The notes: generated from the sequence alone by a model not told the origin. Shown: positions 15,441 through 34,803, numbered from the stretch's first letter. The stretch: DNA of 64,000 bases from Muraenolepis orangiensis (GCA_027704905.1 CM051018.1:17054528-17118527), one strand, 5' to 3'. Translations and numbers: made by a program.

Positions 15441-16674
15441 AGGGAGGCCAGAGTTGTTTTCTTCTAAATGAAATTCCCAGAGTGCCTCGCTTCCACAGCC
15501 AGGAAGACCTTATTAATTGGACACGACTGTCTGAGGAAGCGGATCGAGATTACCGCACGCGCTCCTCCAACACCATCACCACACAATTAGGCCTGTGCCT
15601 TGATCCAGTCAACACTCACAGCCACAGCAGGGAGACTGACGGGGGTCATATACCGAGGATGGAAATTCATTATTCATCCACGGCAATCAGCCAGTTCTGT
15701 CTTCTGGAATGGGAGGCCATCGGGTTATGAAATACGCATAACTGTGGTCAAGAGCTCATAAAAAAGGATCTGAAGGCACCATCAGCAACCCTTTTGTATT
15801 AAAAGGGCTAGTATATTGCCAGAGAATATGCCAGAGATACTTAGAAGCATAAGTCGGTAAAACTGGTAAAAAGGCTGACTGTAATGGTCTACATGGTTGT
15901 ACATGGTCATGGTCATGAGCAATATGGACTACGAGGAACCATCTGGTTAAGAGTGGTTAAGGTCCAGGTCACCTTGAAGACATTATTGGCCAATCCCATT
16001 CATCAGAAACTGTGAGGAGGCGGGGCTTGTCCGAAATAAGGGTAATCATGTGTGGTCAGGCTGCACATTGCTTGTGCTCAGAGGGCCTGGGGAAACTCTG
16101 GTCAAACATTCATGGATAACCAAAAACAATGTTTGTGTGCCTGAGGCATCACTTCAATTGGCTGCAATTTCTGAAAAACAAACTAACATCTGTCTAAAGT
16201 GTCTTGCTTTTTGTAGCATCTCATAATTGCATGCTGGCAATGCTGCAGCCCTGTTTCCCAAATTCAAATACAAATTGCTCCAAAAGGCTAAAGTCGTTAA
16301 TTATCTGACTACTGGCTGAAAAAACAGAAAAGCTGTTTACCATTTACTGACAGTACTGAGTCTGGTCAATTGTTGGGGCAGTTTGTATATTGTTTAGTCA
16401 GTTACTCAATTATGATTGTATTAGATTAAGCCCTTTAGTCAGTGTAGGTTTTTGGACCTATTTATTGAATAAGAATTTTTTTTTTTACATTTCCTGTTTA
16501 CTTTCTCTAGGATTCTAAGGTTTTGGCTTACGGTTCAAAATATGATTAGTTCTAATGTTTATTCAGTTGGAAGAAGAAAAAAAGTTAACATACACCTTAA
16601 TGTATATTATACAAAATGTTTCACACCATGGGTACCCACAATTAAAATGTTATCCTGCCTTATGGTGGTTTAAA

Positions 16675-17753
16675 GATTAGATTAGATTCAAATGTATTGT
16701 CATTGCACAGCACAACTACAGTACAGCGAAAATAATTTAGCATCTAACCAGAGTGCAAATGTTGCAGTAAAGTGCATGGTAATATAGTATCATTTACAGT
16801 TTAAATTTACAGGTTAAAAAGACAGTCTAGGTAAAAATGTGATGAGCATAATAATAGGTATATGTATATACAGGTAAGTGATAAGTTAACGTAGTGATCA
16901 GGGGTATGCTATTATTGAAGCAGGATACAAATATATAGATCTAAATGTATATACAAGTGAGCATATATAAATGTATGGCAAGTATAAATGTATATATACA
17001 GTATATTCAGGAGTATGAGCAGTTCTATCAACAGATTTAAATATATATGGCAGGTACAGTAAACAGGTATCTTAGTAAACAGGTATCTTAGTAAACAGGT
17101 ATCTTAGTAAATATGTAAACTATAGAGAGGTAGGTAGTTGTGATACAGTTTGTTTTTACAGTTAATTTTTTGTTCTTTCTTTTTATACAGTTAGTCAGAG
17201 ACATTGGTGGTGATTGTTATAGGTGTTGAGCAGAGGGGGGGGGCAGGGGCGTGAGCAGGGGGGGGGGCAGCAGAGGGGGCGTGAGCAGGGGGGGGGCAGC
17301 AGAGGGGGCGTCAGCAGGGGGGGGGCAGCAGAGGGGGCGTGAGCAGGGGGGGGCAGCAGAGGGGGCGTCAGCAGGGGGGGGGCAGGGGGGGCAGCAGGGG
17401 GGGGGTGCAGCAGCAGGGGGGGCAGCGGGGGGGGGTGCAGAGGTGCAGCAGCAGGGGGGGGGACAACAGCAGAGGCGTGGCAGCAAGGGGGAGGGGCAGC
17501 ATGGGGGGTGCAGCAGGGGGGGGGGGGGGGGGGCAAACAGTCCATGGTTGGGGTGAGAGGGGTCATCCACTATTTTTTGTGCCTTCCTCAGACACCGTTT
17601 GTGGTGGGTAGTGTTTATTGCAGGGAGGGGTGGTCCAACGATGCAGTGCTTTCCGGTCGGAAACAGTGCAGTTGCCGTACCGCACTGTGATGTAGTTGGT
17701 GAGGATGCTTTCAATAGCACACCGGTAAAAGTTCACCAGGTAAAAGTTCACCA
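16675..17753 (-). mobile_element. LINE 3' remnant with internal G/C minisatellite
   Basis: On the minus strand, 17753 down to about 17540 encodes pieces of a non-LTR retrotransposon ORF C terminus: VNFYRCAIESILTNYITVRY then GNCTVSDRKAL in one frame. In another frame it encodes HHKRCLRKAQKIVDDPSHPN then HGLF, so at least one frameshift is present. The next part is replaced by the minisatellite at 17229-17532. The far end (TTAGATGC..., caatgacaatacatttgaatctaatctaa) is the typical LINE tail with a TAATC-like terminus. Clade not assigned. Confidence 0.65.
17229..17532. repeat. G-rich minisatellite (GGGGGCGTGAGCA / GGGGGGGCAGCAGA units)
   Basis: Imperfect tandem units of about 27 bp alternate gcaggggggggg with gcagcagagggggcgt(g/c)agcagg. 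G-runs of 7-17 bases make quadruplex formation likely. It is embedded in the LINE remnant. Confidence 0.85.
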
Positions 17754-18004
17754 GGGCCCCTATTTTACCACCAGGTGTGTCATGTGACTAAAAATGGTCA
17801 TTGCCATAGTGACATCACATGTGGGCATGTCCACCCAGATGTGTGATGGATAGATAAGCCTACCCGTTGGCACATTCCACTGGGTAGGCTGGTAGACTGA
17901 TCTAGTCGTCATACGTCTATAGGTGGACACTCCAACATTTTGGTCTCGTGGTCATTTTGCAATGGCTTGTAATGGCTAATCACACGAAAATAGGTGCCCC
18001 TTAA
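17753..18004. mobile_element. palindromic MITE copy 1
   Basis: It begins AGGGGCCCCTATTTTACCACCAGGTGTG-like and ends with the reverse complement form (taatggctaatcacac...ataggtgccccttaa). The interior matches the copy at 24922-25137: gacatcac..gtgggc(a/g)tgtc, gatggatagataag and tggtagac. It abuts the LINE remnant. Confidence 0.7.
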
Positions 18005-18380
18005 TGAAATGTGTATAGCTAGGCTGGCATTAGTGAAATTATGTTACTTACTGCCAATAGCCCAATTAGGCTAATACAACAATTGGGATCATTAGTGAAC
18101 CAATTTATGAAGATAATTAGCATTTCATCATGCAGCTTGGCATCTCAATGAAAAAGCAAATGTGGCCTAGTGCTGCTCCACTGGAAACAGACGCCAAGAT
18201 CATACGGTGTACGGCGCGGTAGTTAATAATAGTAATAATAATACATTACAGCAGATGCAGCAAAGACTCGCATCCAGCCCAAAAAGGTCACGTTGTCTCT
18301 GTTATTTCCCACAGAGGCCTCCTATTAAATAGTGGGCTAATTTGTAACGCATTAGAAGATCAATCTGAGACAATTCAGGT

Positions 18381-18392
18381 CACACACACACG

Positions 18393-18433
<41 letters not shown>

Positions 18434-18465
18434 ACGCACGCACACACACACACGCACACACACTC
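18381..18465. repeat. (CA)n microsatellite with CG interruptions
   Basis: CA tract broken by CACG units; poly-C runs follow at about 18666 and 18711. Confidence 0.9.
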
Positions 18466-19299
18466 CCCCTTCCATCCACCTGAAGGGGTCTTTTAAAAAA
18501 AAAAATCTTATTTCATTCTCACTATCACTGTGTTCTATACGTTGGTTTCAGCGGACAGATGCTGAAGCTCACGGAGCGTTCCATGAGCTGGTTGGTTCCA
18601 AAGTGGTCTTGAAGCACATCACTTTGAATCCATTAACTCTCTGAATTCCCCTGACTGTCAGTGAGCCCCCCCCCCCCAACCTCACCCCCCACCACCCCTG
18701 AATCATTCTTCCCCCCCCCCCCCCCCCCCTACATGTAACATTCCCATGTGATTACGACGGCCCTTGATCTATCTGAGTGAATCGTTTCATGATTGAGCGG
18801 CCGGCCCTCCTGACTGCCGAGCCTGAAATTGTCCTTTATAGATTTGGCATTATAGCTCCTCTCCTCCTCTCCCTGCCGCTGCTCCTCCCCCCTTTTGCCA
18901 TCAGCGAGACATTCACATTTTCAATTTCACCTTCCTGCCCGCCTCGCCTCTGGAGTGAGCGAGGGAGAGAGACTGACAGTCGGTGTGGTGTCGCGCGTCA
19001 CTGCGTCGTAAGCCTGTGTGCATGCTTCATCTTGGGTGTGATTTCACAGTGACTCCGATGAGGGCCGCGTGTTGTTGACCGCTGCCGTCCAAAAAACCTC
19101 GACCCTTGGCTTGTCAAAAGATCTACTATAGAAACCCAGGAGGAAAGAAAACAACACATTTCCTGTTTACTCAAAGGGACAACAGCCCAGATAAGGCAAT
19201 CAAACCCGCTCCATCACAACGAGTGGCCGGCAGGTGAGTGTCAGACCGGGACCCGAGGAACCCCATGTGACCGACCAGACCTGCTGAGAGCAAGAGAGA

Positions 19300-19742
<443 letters not shown>

Positions 19743-20206
19743 GTGTTGGTGCAGTTAGGTATGGGTGGAGGATACTGGGGTCACTTTGGGAGAGCAGAGC
19801 AGAGCACAGTTGTGGCCGCACTCGAGTCAGAATAACTTTGCTGTCAGATAGCGTGATAGTGGATATGGTGTTATCATTTAGAAAGCAGTTTTGGAGCTGG
19901 GCCTCCGCTGAACACCCCGGAGTGTGTGTGCATACAACACAACATTCATCTTGGGAACTTCTTCAGATTCTTTCTTTTTTTTCCCCCGGTCGCAATTCTC
20001 CCCGCTCCGTCTATGCACACAGCGATTCATCATCTCGCAGCGGCTCGGGCGACGCGCTCGTCCAGCGAGGGTCCGGCGAATATATTCACCACCACCACGC
20101 CTTTTTGTGGACAAAACGGCTCATTCGTCCAGCTCTCACGACGCCGGGGACTTTAGGGTGTAAATGAACCGTCGCCGGGCGATGTGAACTTCAACACTCC
20201 TCTCCA

Positions 20207-20209
<3 letters not shown>

Positions 20210-20297
<88 letters not shown>

Positions 20298-20400
20298 CTG
20301 ACAGATGCTGCTGTTGTTGAAGATGTCTTCCTCAATCTATACAGGACACCCCCCCCCACACACACACACACACACACATACACACACACACACACACACA
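20210..20400. repeat. paired (CA)n microsatellites
   Basis: About 42 CA units at 20210-20294, 60 bp of unique sequence, then a second CA tract with a poly-C head at 20347-20400. Confidence 0.93.
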
Positions 20401-20734
20401 CCTTTTCCCTCCATCCGCACCCCTCCACCCCGGGAACCATGGCGACCACCATGCTGATGGGTTGGCCTGATACATGCAGCATCTTTTTTCTTTTTTTCCC
20501 TTCCAGATACAGGTAATTTCACTTGAAGCGGGAGGGAGCGCTTTCCAGCCGGCCTCGATGGCCATCGTGCCGGCGAGGGGTTTAATAATGGAGACGGAGG
20601 TCTCGGGGGGGGGGGGGGGGCATCCATTCCTCCTTTCAACAGCGAAAGTCCATTACCCTCGGTGTTGCTTTGCCTAATGCCACGTCTTATTCGTAATTGA
20701 AAATCAGAGGTGTATTATTGCATGCGGTGAAAGG

Positions 20735-20855
20735 AAGAGGAGGAGGAGGAGGAGGAGGAGGAGGAGGAGGAGGAGGAGGAGGAGGAGGGGGAGGAGAAGG
20801 AGGAGGAGGAGGAGGAAGAGGAGGAGGAGGAGGAGGAAGATGAGGAGGAGGGGGG
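20735..20855. repeat. (GGA)n microsatellite
   Basis: About 120 bp of nearly pure purine GGA repeat, a triplex-prone mirror-type tract. Confidence 0.93.
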
Positions 20856-21272
20856 AGCACAGGTGAGCGTTGGTAGATTCTTGTTACAGCTTCATTTATT
20901 TTATGCATCCTAAAATATACCCTGTGTGAAATAATGTGAAACATTTGCTTGGGAAAAGAGGTTCTCTGAGCGTCACTCTGGAACAATGGAACAGCTGGTA
21001 ATGCTGGCTGGTTCCCATTGGGCAGGCCGTATTCAAAAATAGAAGCTTTGATAACTCACCTAAATACAAATTGACTGATTAACCTCCACGACTGCTCTAA
21101 ATATGCATGAAGCGTCATCGTCATCGTCATCGCCGCCTCCCCGCCATGCGATATAGCCCTTCTTATTTGAATGGGCCCCATGGGTAGGTTTACCGCTACC
21201 ACTCATGTATTATTTAAATGATACAACATGAGAAGCAGATACAATGCAGTGAAACAAGAGACATTGCTATGA

Positions 21273-21453
21273 CATTCACCTGTCTGTCTGTGCATGTGTG
21301 CTTGTGTGTGTGTGTGCGCGTGCGTTTGTGTGTGTGCACTTGTGTGTGTAAGTGTGTGTGTGCGCTTGTGTGCGCTTGTGTGTGTGTGTTTGTGTGTGTG
21401 TGTGTTTGTGAACACAGGATTCACCTGTCTGTCTGTGCGTGTGTGCTTGTGTG

Positions 21454-21512
<59 letters not shown>

Positions 21513-21692
21513 TGCGTTTGTGTGTGTGCACTTGTGTGTGTAAGTGTGTGTGTGTGGGTGTGTTGTGTGTGTTTGTATGTGTGTGTGTGTGTGTTCGTGT
21601 GTGCTTGCGTGTGCGTGTGTGAGTGTGCGCACACGTGTGTGTGTGTGCGTGTGTGTTTGCGTGCGCCTGTGTGTTTGTGTGTTTGTGTGCGT
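21273..21692. repeat. compound (TG)n array with a duplicated segment
   Basis: ATTCACCTGTCTGTCTGTGC occurs at 21274 and 21420. gtgcgcgtgcgtttgtgtgtgtgcacttg also occurs twice, so a unit of about 150-190 bp has duplicated within the TG-rich array. Confidence 0.85.
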
Positions 21693-22800
21693 CCATCATC
21701 CTGCATTGCATACACCCTGCCCTTGGTAGACGCGAAAACACAACACAACACACCACGACTAAAACAAACAAAAAGTATAAACTAATGTTTAAATAATGTA
21801 CTCATTGATGTACAGCTGTTTGGTAATCTGTATCTGCTGTTGTCGACGTATCCATCACTGTAAGTGAGGTGACATTGTGCCCATATACCCCCCCCCCCCC
21901 CCCACCACTCTGGGGAGTTCACACTACTAAATATAATGCCCTACCGCTGCATTCACGAGGACACTTTAGCTGGGAACAGCTTTATGGCGTCAAGGGCCGG
22001 AGCTTCTGCTGCTGCGTGTAAAAATAAAAAAAAAGTTCCATATTAAAAGCGCTATCAAGAGACGACGTCTCACTCCCTGCCGCCTCCCGTACGAGGGGAG
22101 GGGAGGATGGAGAAATGCGCAGCGGCATATTCATGACTCCATTGAGGTAAGCGAGTTTGACAAGCTGTGATGGCTGCTGTCGTCGGCGGCGGCGACTGAG
22201 GCCACGGAGGGGAAAATGCTGCAAGCGGGAACCTCGCGTGCCTGCCGCGTTCCCCACGTCATGGTTCCCTCCGGGTCTACCGCTCAGCTCAGCCATGGAC
22301 TTTTCTTGGGTTTTATCCAAACTGGTTGAAGGTGCCACATGCTACGAGTGGTAATATTTGACCGGGTGTATGTAGGCTATAAAACCGGAGCACAGTTTGC
22401 CCTTTATGCTAATGAGCGGTCAACCTTCAACGCAATCAATTCGTTGCCTTTACCGTGTGACGCAGGCTGTGCAGAGCTGCTGCATTGCGAGGCGCCACGG
22501 TCGTCCTATACCTGCTATCGTAAAAAGCTGTTTTGTCAGTTTACCAGACATATGAACCTAATCCAAACAGAGAGGGTGCAAAAAGTCAGTCCACGCAGAC
22601 AGAGCTTGTTTCTGTTGATTTCTTGCCCTATAAAATATATAGATTATAGCACGGCTATATATATGAATTTAGCTGTGCTCCGCGATAGGAGGACGGTGGA
22701 GAGGCTGGTGGATCGGAGGCCAAATATAAATCTGAACCTGATAAGATACCCTCAAAGCGTCTTCACACTTAGACTGGGGCTTAGACTGCATTACATACGT

Positions 22801-22851
<51 letters not shown>
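22801..22851. repeat. (TA)n microsatellite
   Basis: About 24 TA units at the end of an otherwise unique segment. Confidence 0.93.
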
Positions 22852-22853
<2 letters not shown>

Positions 22854-23205
22854 AGTATCTTAATAGGAATATCTCCATAGTTTTATCTCAATGGTAATAT
22901 GAGCGTCTCACGTTATCTGCCACTTATCTACTATCTTGCGTCCCCTCCTTTGTCACAGCCGCCCTTTGGGTCCTGGGAATAGGCCTACATCATCTCAGGC
23001 CCCTGTGTCACTGTGACTACACTCCTCTCTGGGTGAAATCTGCGTGCCGCGCCCTGCTGCCCCCGCAGGGCCCTGTTACCCCCCAGGCCCTGTCATCACA
23101 TTTATTGATGTTATAATAAGAGCGGGTCACAGCCTGTTTCTGCCCGCTCACATCCTGAAGGTGCCATTGTGGGGGTCGCTTCATTGGGCACTCACCCCAC
23201 CCAAC

Positions 23206-23680
<475 letters not shown>

Positions 23681-24039
23681 CTCCATCATTACCCCTCCCA
23701 CACAGGTCACATGCACCCAACCACACACACGCGCACGCGCCAATGTGTCTGCCGGTTATATTTGCCTCGTCATTAACATTGTGGCTCTCCTCTGATGACC
23801 CTCTGCGGTGAGCAGCACAACGGCAGCAGCAGTAACACAACAACCACTACAAGAACAACACCATCAACTACCACAGCCATCACAGAAGCCGTGACAAGAC
23901 CTGCCATAGAGCGCAAACGGCTCCTCTCACATCCTATGAATACGGCGCCTGCAAATGAGCTCCTCTGTAGCAAGGGGAGAGGGAAGTGAGATTTAAATAA
24001 TTCCTGCAGTCTTTGGAGGAGGTTAGAAAGAGACACTTT

Positions 24040-24040
<1 letters not shown>

Positions 24041-24073
<33 letters not shown>

Positions 24074-24160
24074 GAGAGGGGGGGGGGGGTCGGGGGGAAC
24101 AGAGAGATGAGAGAGAGAGAGAGAGAGAGGGAGTGACAGACAGAGAGAGAGTGGAAGAGG
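24041..24160. repeat. (GA)n with G-run
   Basis: Imperfect GA repeat interrupted by a ten-base G run and GACAGACAG. Confidence 0.88.
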
Positions 24161-24921
24161 GGGGAAATGAGTGACAGATAGAGCGAGGCAGGCACCCTGA
24201 CTAATAACCAAGTTCAGTAACGAGGATTGCATCAATAGTGATGACTCCTCACTCTCACTAGAAATACCCGTACTGTTGCCAACAGTGCGTTGGCTTTTGG
24301 GCAGGGACCTGGGTTTACAGAAGCAAGGGCAGGGGGGGGAAATGTGGAATAAAGAGAATAAGACACATGGTACAATGGAGGGTGTGGACGCCCGACTAAT
24401 GAAGATCCTTCAGGAGGGGGGAGAACATCACTGGGCTTTGGGGCCCGTCGGGTTTCTCATTCATTGGATTTGCTCGGTCGTCCAATAAAAGCTGATCTGC
24501 GACGAATGGTTTGTTTTCCATGTGAGGACCTTCTTCCACAGCAGTCTTGTCTCAGATCCCACAAGTGTCACTCTGAAACATGAGTGGGAGAGCAGTGTGT
24601 GGGAGTCAGCAGATTCACGCTTATCAGAATAACCCTAATTGGGCTATTTTTAACCGCAGCCCTTTTAGCAGCTTCTGGGGTGTGTTTGCGATTGCTAATG
24701 ACAGCTTGGATAAAGCTCATCTTTCCATCATCATCATTGCCACCGACGTGAACATGTCCCTTTGAGATCCAATTGTATATAGCAAAGCATCATTGCTTAC
24801 ATATATATATATATATACACACTGTATATATAGGCCTTTGGGCTTATACCTTCTCCAAACTATATTATTTTGTTTTACTTCATTTACATTCGGGCCTAAT
24901 TACATGCAGTTTCAAAATTGT

Positions 24922-25137
24922 CAAGTGACTTAAATTGTCATTGACATAGCGACATCACGAGTGGGCGTGTCTACCGAGATGTATCATGGATAGATAAGTC
25001 TACCAGTTGGCACAGTCCACTGATCTATCCATCCTTCTGGGTGGACACGCCCATTTGTGATGGCCACTATGCCAATAATGAAACTGCTTGTAATGGCTAA
25101 TCACACTCACACCTGGTGGTAAAATAGGGGCCCTTTA
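24922..25137. mobile_element. palindromic MITE copy 2
   Basis: This element shares tcattgacatagcgacatca and tggatagataagtctaccag with copy 1. Its halves are imperfect inverted repeats: gtgggcgtgtctaccgagatg against catccttctgggtggacacgcccat. The right end is cacctggtggtaaaataggg then gcccttt. The left end is truncated relative to copy 1. Confidence 0.7.
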
Positions 25138-25969
25138 ATTAATATGTTGTACACAGGATTAATACCATTTTTCAGTTCACTGTCCACAGTGTTGATCAAT
25201 GCACACAGGGGAAAGGGAAGATTAACGATTTACGTGCAATAAGTAGTTTTCACATACCGCTCATTGGTTCTAGTTGTACGAATCGTTGTCGCCACCTGGC
25301 GGTTGTAGGTCGTAACAACAATTTGTTCGCCTATATGTCTTCGGTTCTTTTTTAATAAGAGCTCTATGGTCATATTTCTACTGGTGAATAATCCCAGCAT
25401 GAGCGTTTAAAATGCACGTTCAATCACATTTAACTAAGCTGATATCACCTTTAAATAATTCCCAAATATGGAACAAAAGAACCAAGGCGTGAGAAGAAAA
25501 ATATATTAGGGAAGGTAGACCTCCTCTGGCTTCTATATAGGATCCCCTTCTATAGCAACGCTGTAATCGTAGTCGGGTGGACAGTCCTGATATATAACAG
25601 CAATATAATATAATAAGAATAATTACAAGGATAGGCCTAATAAATGTAGCAAATGAAAGAGTCTAGGCCGAGGCCTACTATTCAAATGAACTTGACAGTC
25701 TTGACTTACATAGGGACAAAAGCGGCTACCGATGGCCCCAAGTCGTGGGGCCTGCTCATCTTTCCTAATTTGTAACTTGAGCTCCAATAGCGAACACAAA
25801 GACTGTATCTGAGCAACTGGCGCACCACATGTCCAACACATACTACGTCATAATCGCCTACGCTACAGCTGACACTGAAGCGCAATGACCCGCGATTTAT
25901 AGTAGGCCCTACGGTCGAGATAACCCCGGGCTTTTACTGAACTTTCCACCAAGCCTGCAGGGGTCAATA

Positions 25970-31073
<5,104 letters not shown>

Positions 31074-31332
31074 TGCGGCGAGGAACAAGTAGAAGAAGAT
31101 AGGCAGACAAAGCGCATGAGAAAGTTTCCGCAAAAAAAAAAAAAAGTGTGGGGTCCCTTTTTCTCTGCCACCCAATCTGTTTGCATGAATACATCTATAA
31201 TGATGTGATATCGATGACTGATTCTGAGTGAGCCGGAGAATAATGACATCCACCATTAGCATAATTTCCCTGATTTAGATGAGTGGTTTTCTAACTCTTG
31301 GCTGGTGAGCTTTTCGCATTGTCCCCCATAAA

Positions 31333-31425
<93 letters not shown>

Positions 31426-31594
31426 CCTCTTCTATGCGTTGCTCCCACGGTACGGTGTGGGGTGAGGGGAGGCCGTGTGCGTGCATGCGTGCACATACGT
31501 TTTGTGTGCGTGCATCACAGATCCATCAGAGTTTCTTTGGACACGGAGCAGAGGAAATCTTTGCAACAAAAAAAAAGAGAGTGCATTAAATAAA
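31074..31594 (+). other. spmip7: probable spmip7 3' UTR
   Basis: Non-coding sequence after the stop carries a (CT)n tract of about 85 bp at 31337-31421. The first plausible AATAAA hexamer is at 31589-31594. The poly(A) site is inferred. Confidence 0.35.
31337..31421. repeat. (CT)n microsatellite
   Basis: About 42 CT units in the presumed spmip7 3' UTR. Confidence 0.95.
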
Positions 31595-32265
31595 TTAACT
31601 TTGCTTTTGCCGTATTGACATTGCACACACTGTACATTTACCCATATATTATAATCAAGTTGAAAGTAAACCGTGAAAGGAACCAAACAATATTCAGCAA
31701 GTTTGGATGAAGATATGAACAAGATTTGAACTGTGTTTTGCTGCAATAGCGTTGGTGTTGTGGTTTGTGCAGTTTCCTGTTTCCATTGATCATTTGTCAA
31801 TATTAACTCTTGACGGTGGATTTCTTCCAGCTTCCAGCTTATATTCAAGGGGATTCAATGTTTTAATTATTAATGCAGAATTCTGTAATGCTAAGTTATG
31901 CGTCCATTACCAGGCAGCTGGTGCATGCATTTGATCCCCGGCTAAAAGCAGTATTTTCTGAGTAAATATTCTCTATACAAACAATGAGATTTCTGTCTCT
32001 TTTTTTTAGTGACTCATTGTGGTTGTTGGTTGTTTAATGAAAAGGTTATGAGCTCATCATCAGAAAGAGTGTATTGGGTTCATCATTTGAGACCAACAAA
32101 CGGGTTCAGAGGTCCTCCTCATTGTAAGCTCACATAACTCTCATAACTCACATAAATCACATTTCTTTCCTCCCTCGACTACAGTGACAAATAATGGTCT
32201 TTGGTTTCCTCAGCACGGGTCACAATATGATCTCCCAACGCGCCGTATACATTATCATGTTCTCT

Positions 32266-32280
32266 GTCCACACACGCACG

Positions 32281-32311
<31 letters not shown>

Positions 32312-32338
32312 ACACACATACACACACACACATGCACG

Positions 32339-32412
<74 letters not shown>

Positions 32413-32416
32413 CACG

Positions 32417-32459
<43 letters not shown>

Positions 32460-32460
32460 G

Positions 32461-32501
<41 letters not shown>

Positions 32502-32516
32502 ACACACACATGCACG

Positions 32517-32559
<43 letters not shown>

Positions 32560-32672
32560 ACATACAAACACACACACACACACAACACACACGCACACGC
32601 ACACGCACACATACACACACACACATACACACATACAAACACACACACACACACACAACACACACACACACA
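32266..32672. repeat. compound (CA)n array
   Basis: About 400 bp of CA repeat is interrupted at fairly regular intervals by (A)TGCACGCACG and by ACATACA. The interruptions suggest higher-order duplication of a unit of about 80 bp. Confidence 0.95.
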
Positions 32673-32864
32673 CCGGGGTCACGCTGCTATCCACCAGGAT
32701 CTCTCGCCTGCCTGGGCATGGAGATTAATTTCTCCTTCCTCTTCTTAATTTTGACTCATCGCCGCGCCAAAGAAAGGCTAAATGTCAAGCTTGCCTGAGT
32801 CCTTCCAGTGACACGTCTATTCCAGCAGATAATTACCATAAGGAAATTGATGCTTTAGTGTGCA

Positions 32865-33000
32865 GGGGTGGGGTGGGGGGGTAGGGGGTAGGGGTGGTGT
32901 GGGGGGGGTTTAATTTACTCTGACATATCCCCCCCCCCTCCCCCATCTACCCCCTCCCTCCCTCCCTCCCTCCCTCCCTCCCTCCCTCCCTCCCTCTCTC
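32865..33000. repeat. G-rich block followed by C-rich (CCCT)n
   Basis: GGGGT-type runs (32865-32910) precede poly-C and about 11 CCCT units (32951-32996). The two could pair as a GC-rich hairpin. Confidence 0.85.
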
Positions 33001-33290
33001 ATCCGCATAATGCATTCCTAAAGAAAAGAGTTTTTCAGTTTTTTCAATTGACTTTTTAGATAAATTGGACTATTTAATGTGATTATCGGTGTCGAACGTC
33101 TCCGAGTTATTAAGGTGTTGAAACCAATTAAGGGTTACATGTTGCCCCCACCCCCACCGCCCGTCTACCCCCCCATATCTCCCCCTCCCCCCTCTCCCCC
33201 CCCCCCCCCTTTGCTTCCAAATGTGAAAACGGTGAATACTGCTTAAAGATCCATGAAATAAGAAGTCTTTTGTTCGGCGGTCGGATGGCT

Positions 33291-33520
33291 GGTGGCGGTT
33301 GCGGCGGCGGCGGCGGCGGCGGATGATGTAATGAGGCTCTCCAGGTAGCAGGAGTATTAATTACAGCAAAACACCTCGCCACGCGCCAGAGGTTGTGGAG
33401 TAACACAAAGGAACAGGGAGATGATGTTTGCTGTGTAGATGTAGGAGGAGGGATGGGGGGGGGGGGGAGGGGGGGGAGGGGGAGGGGGAGGGAGGGGATG
33501 GGGGGGGGGGGGGGTTTGAG
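33291..33520. repeat. (GGC)n and G-rich simple sequence
   Basis: A run of nine GCG units at 33296-33323, then GGGGAGG/G-run sequence at 33445-33515. Confidence 0.85.
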
Positions 33521-33615
33521 CCACCCATCCTGTGTGATGATGCTGATGCTGCTGCCCTAATGGCACTTTAAAAGGCTTTATGCACAGTTCACCATGTGTA
33601 CAGTATGGATCACCC

Positions 33616-33810
33616 ATCAGTCACTTTATTGTTATTTTTTTATTGTGTACAGTATTGTTATAGTTTAGCATTGTTTATAGTATATAGTATAATATATCAT
33701 ATGTAGTGTTGTCGATAGTATAGTATTGTGTATACTATAGTATAGTATTGTTTATACTATAGTATAGTATTGTATAGTTTAGTATAGTATTGTATAGTTT
33801 AGTATAGTAC
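33616..33810. repeat. AT-rich tandem repeat (TATAGTATAGTATTG-type)
   Basis: Imperfect units of about 20 bp of tatagtttagtatagtattg occur 4-6 times. Confidence 0.75.
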
Positions 33811-33957
33811 TGTTGAGGGTAATTCATTCTGTGGGAGGGAATGGGAAGTCAGCATTCCTTTGTACTTGCAAAAGGCAATAATAATTTAAAAAAATTACAA
33901 TTTTGAATCTTGATTGCGGAATTGAGGAAACAATGCAGCTCTCATAGAGGTACCCAG

Positions 33958-33961
<4 letters not shown>

Positions 33962-34047
<86 letters not shown>

Positions 34048-34121
34048 TGTGTGTCGCATGGAGCTTGTACACTAGAGGTGGTTGTGGCTCTGTGAGATGT
34101 TTGGATGATGATCTGATATGG

Positions 34122-34217
<96 letters not shown>
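33962..34217. repeat. (TG)n and (GA)n pair
   Basis: About 40 TG units (33962-34042) and about 46 GA units (34125-34217) separated by about 80 bp. An (AAC)n run ends the second tract. Confidence 0.95.
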
Positions 34218-34219
<2 letters not shown>

Positions 34220-34717
34220 AACAACAACAACAACAACAAAAAAGAAATCCTCTGGAAAAATAACAAAATTAATTGAAATGTGTTTGGACTCAGATTCTGG
34301 GCCGGCCCGTTGGCGCTCCTCGCCGATAGCTTCTCTGAGTCCCACCGTTTGGCCCCAGGGCCCAGCTGGGTGGCTGGGATAGGGACGGTATCTCAGTGGG
34401 AGGGGGGTTCCTGGAAGCCCACCACCCCACACCCCGACGGTTCTGTACATGTGCACACCGATAATGCTGAGTCACACTATGGCAGCCCAAATTCCCTCTC
34501 TGTCACCCCCTCCCCTGACCCCCTAACCTCAGCCAGCTCATGTATGTGAGCTAATGCGTCGTGTTATTTCACGTTTCTGTGGTGCCTCGGTCGATCCGCA
34601 GGCCGGCCGGCCGGCCGGCTTTTGAGGAAGTCTGCGCAGTGGGGTTGTTGCTGTAATCCAAGATGGCCGTCATGACACAGCAGGCCTTACTCACCACGCT
34701 CCTGACCAAAGCTCCCT

Positions 34718-34748
34718 CTGTCTGTCTGTCTGTCTGTATGTCTGTCTG

Positions 34749-34803
<55 letters not shown>

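Larger units (their letters stand above)
13080..16674. other. intergenic region after vwc2, no gene seen
   Basis: Low-repeat unique stretches (about 13600-14650 and 15470-16650) look like ordinary or conserved non-coding sequence. I found no spliceable coding frame. Confidence 0.45.

Noticed and set aside
17195..17720. Pro/Cys-rich ORFs of 123 and 167 residues
   Set aside because: Mostly minisatellite translation. The only real coding signal is the LINE C-terminal fragment, listed as a mobile element.
22339..22863. 174-residue plus-strand ORF ending in a (TA)n run
   Set aside because: No recognisable domain, its end depends on a microsatellite, and there is no splice context. Probably chance.
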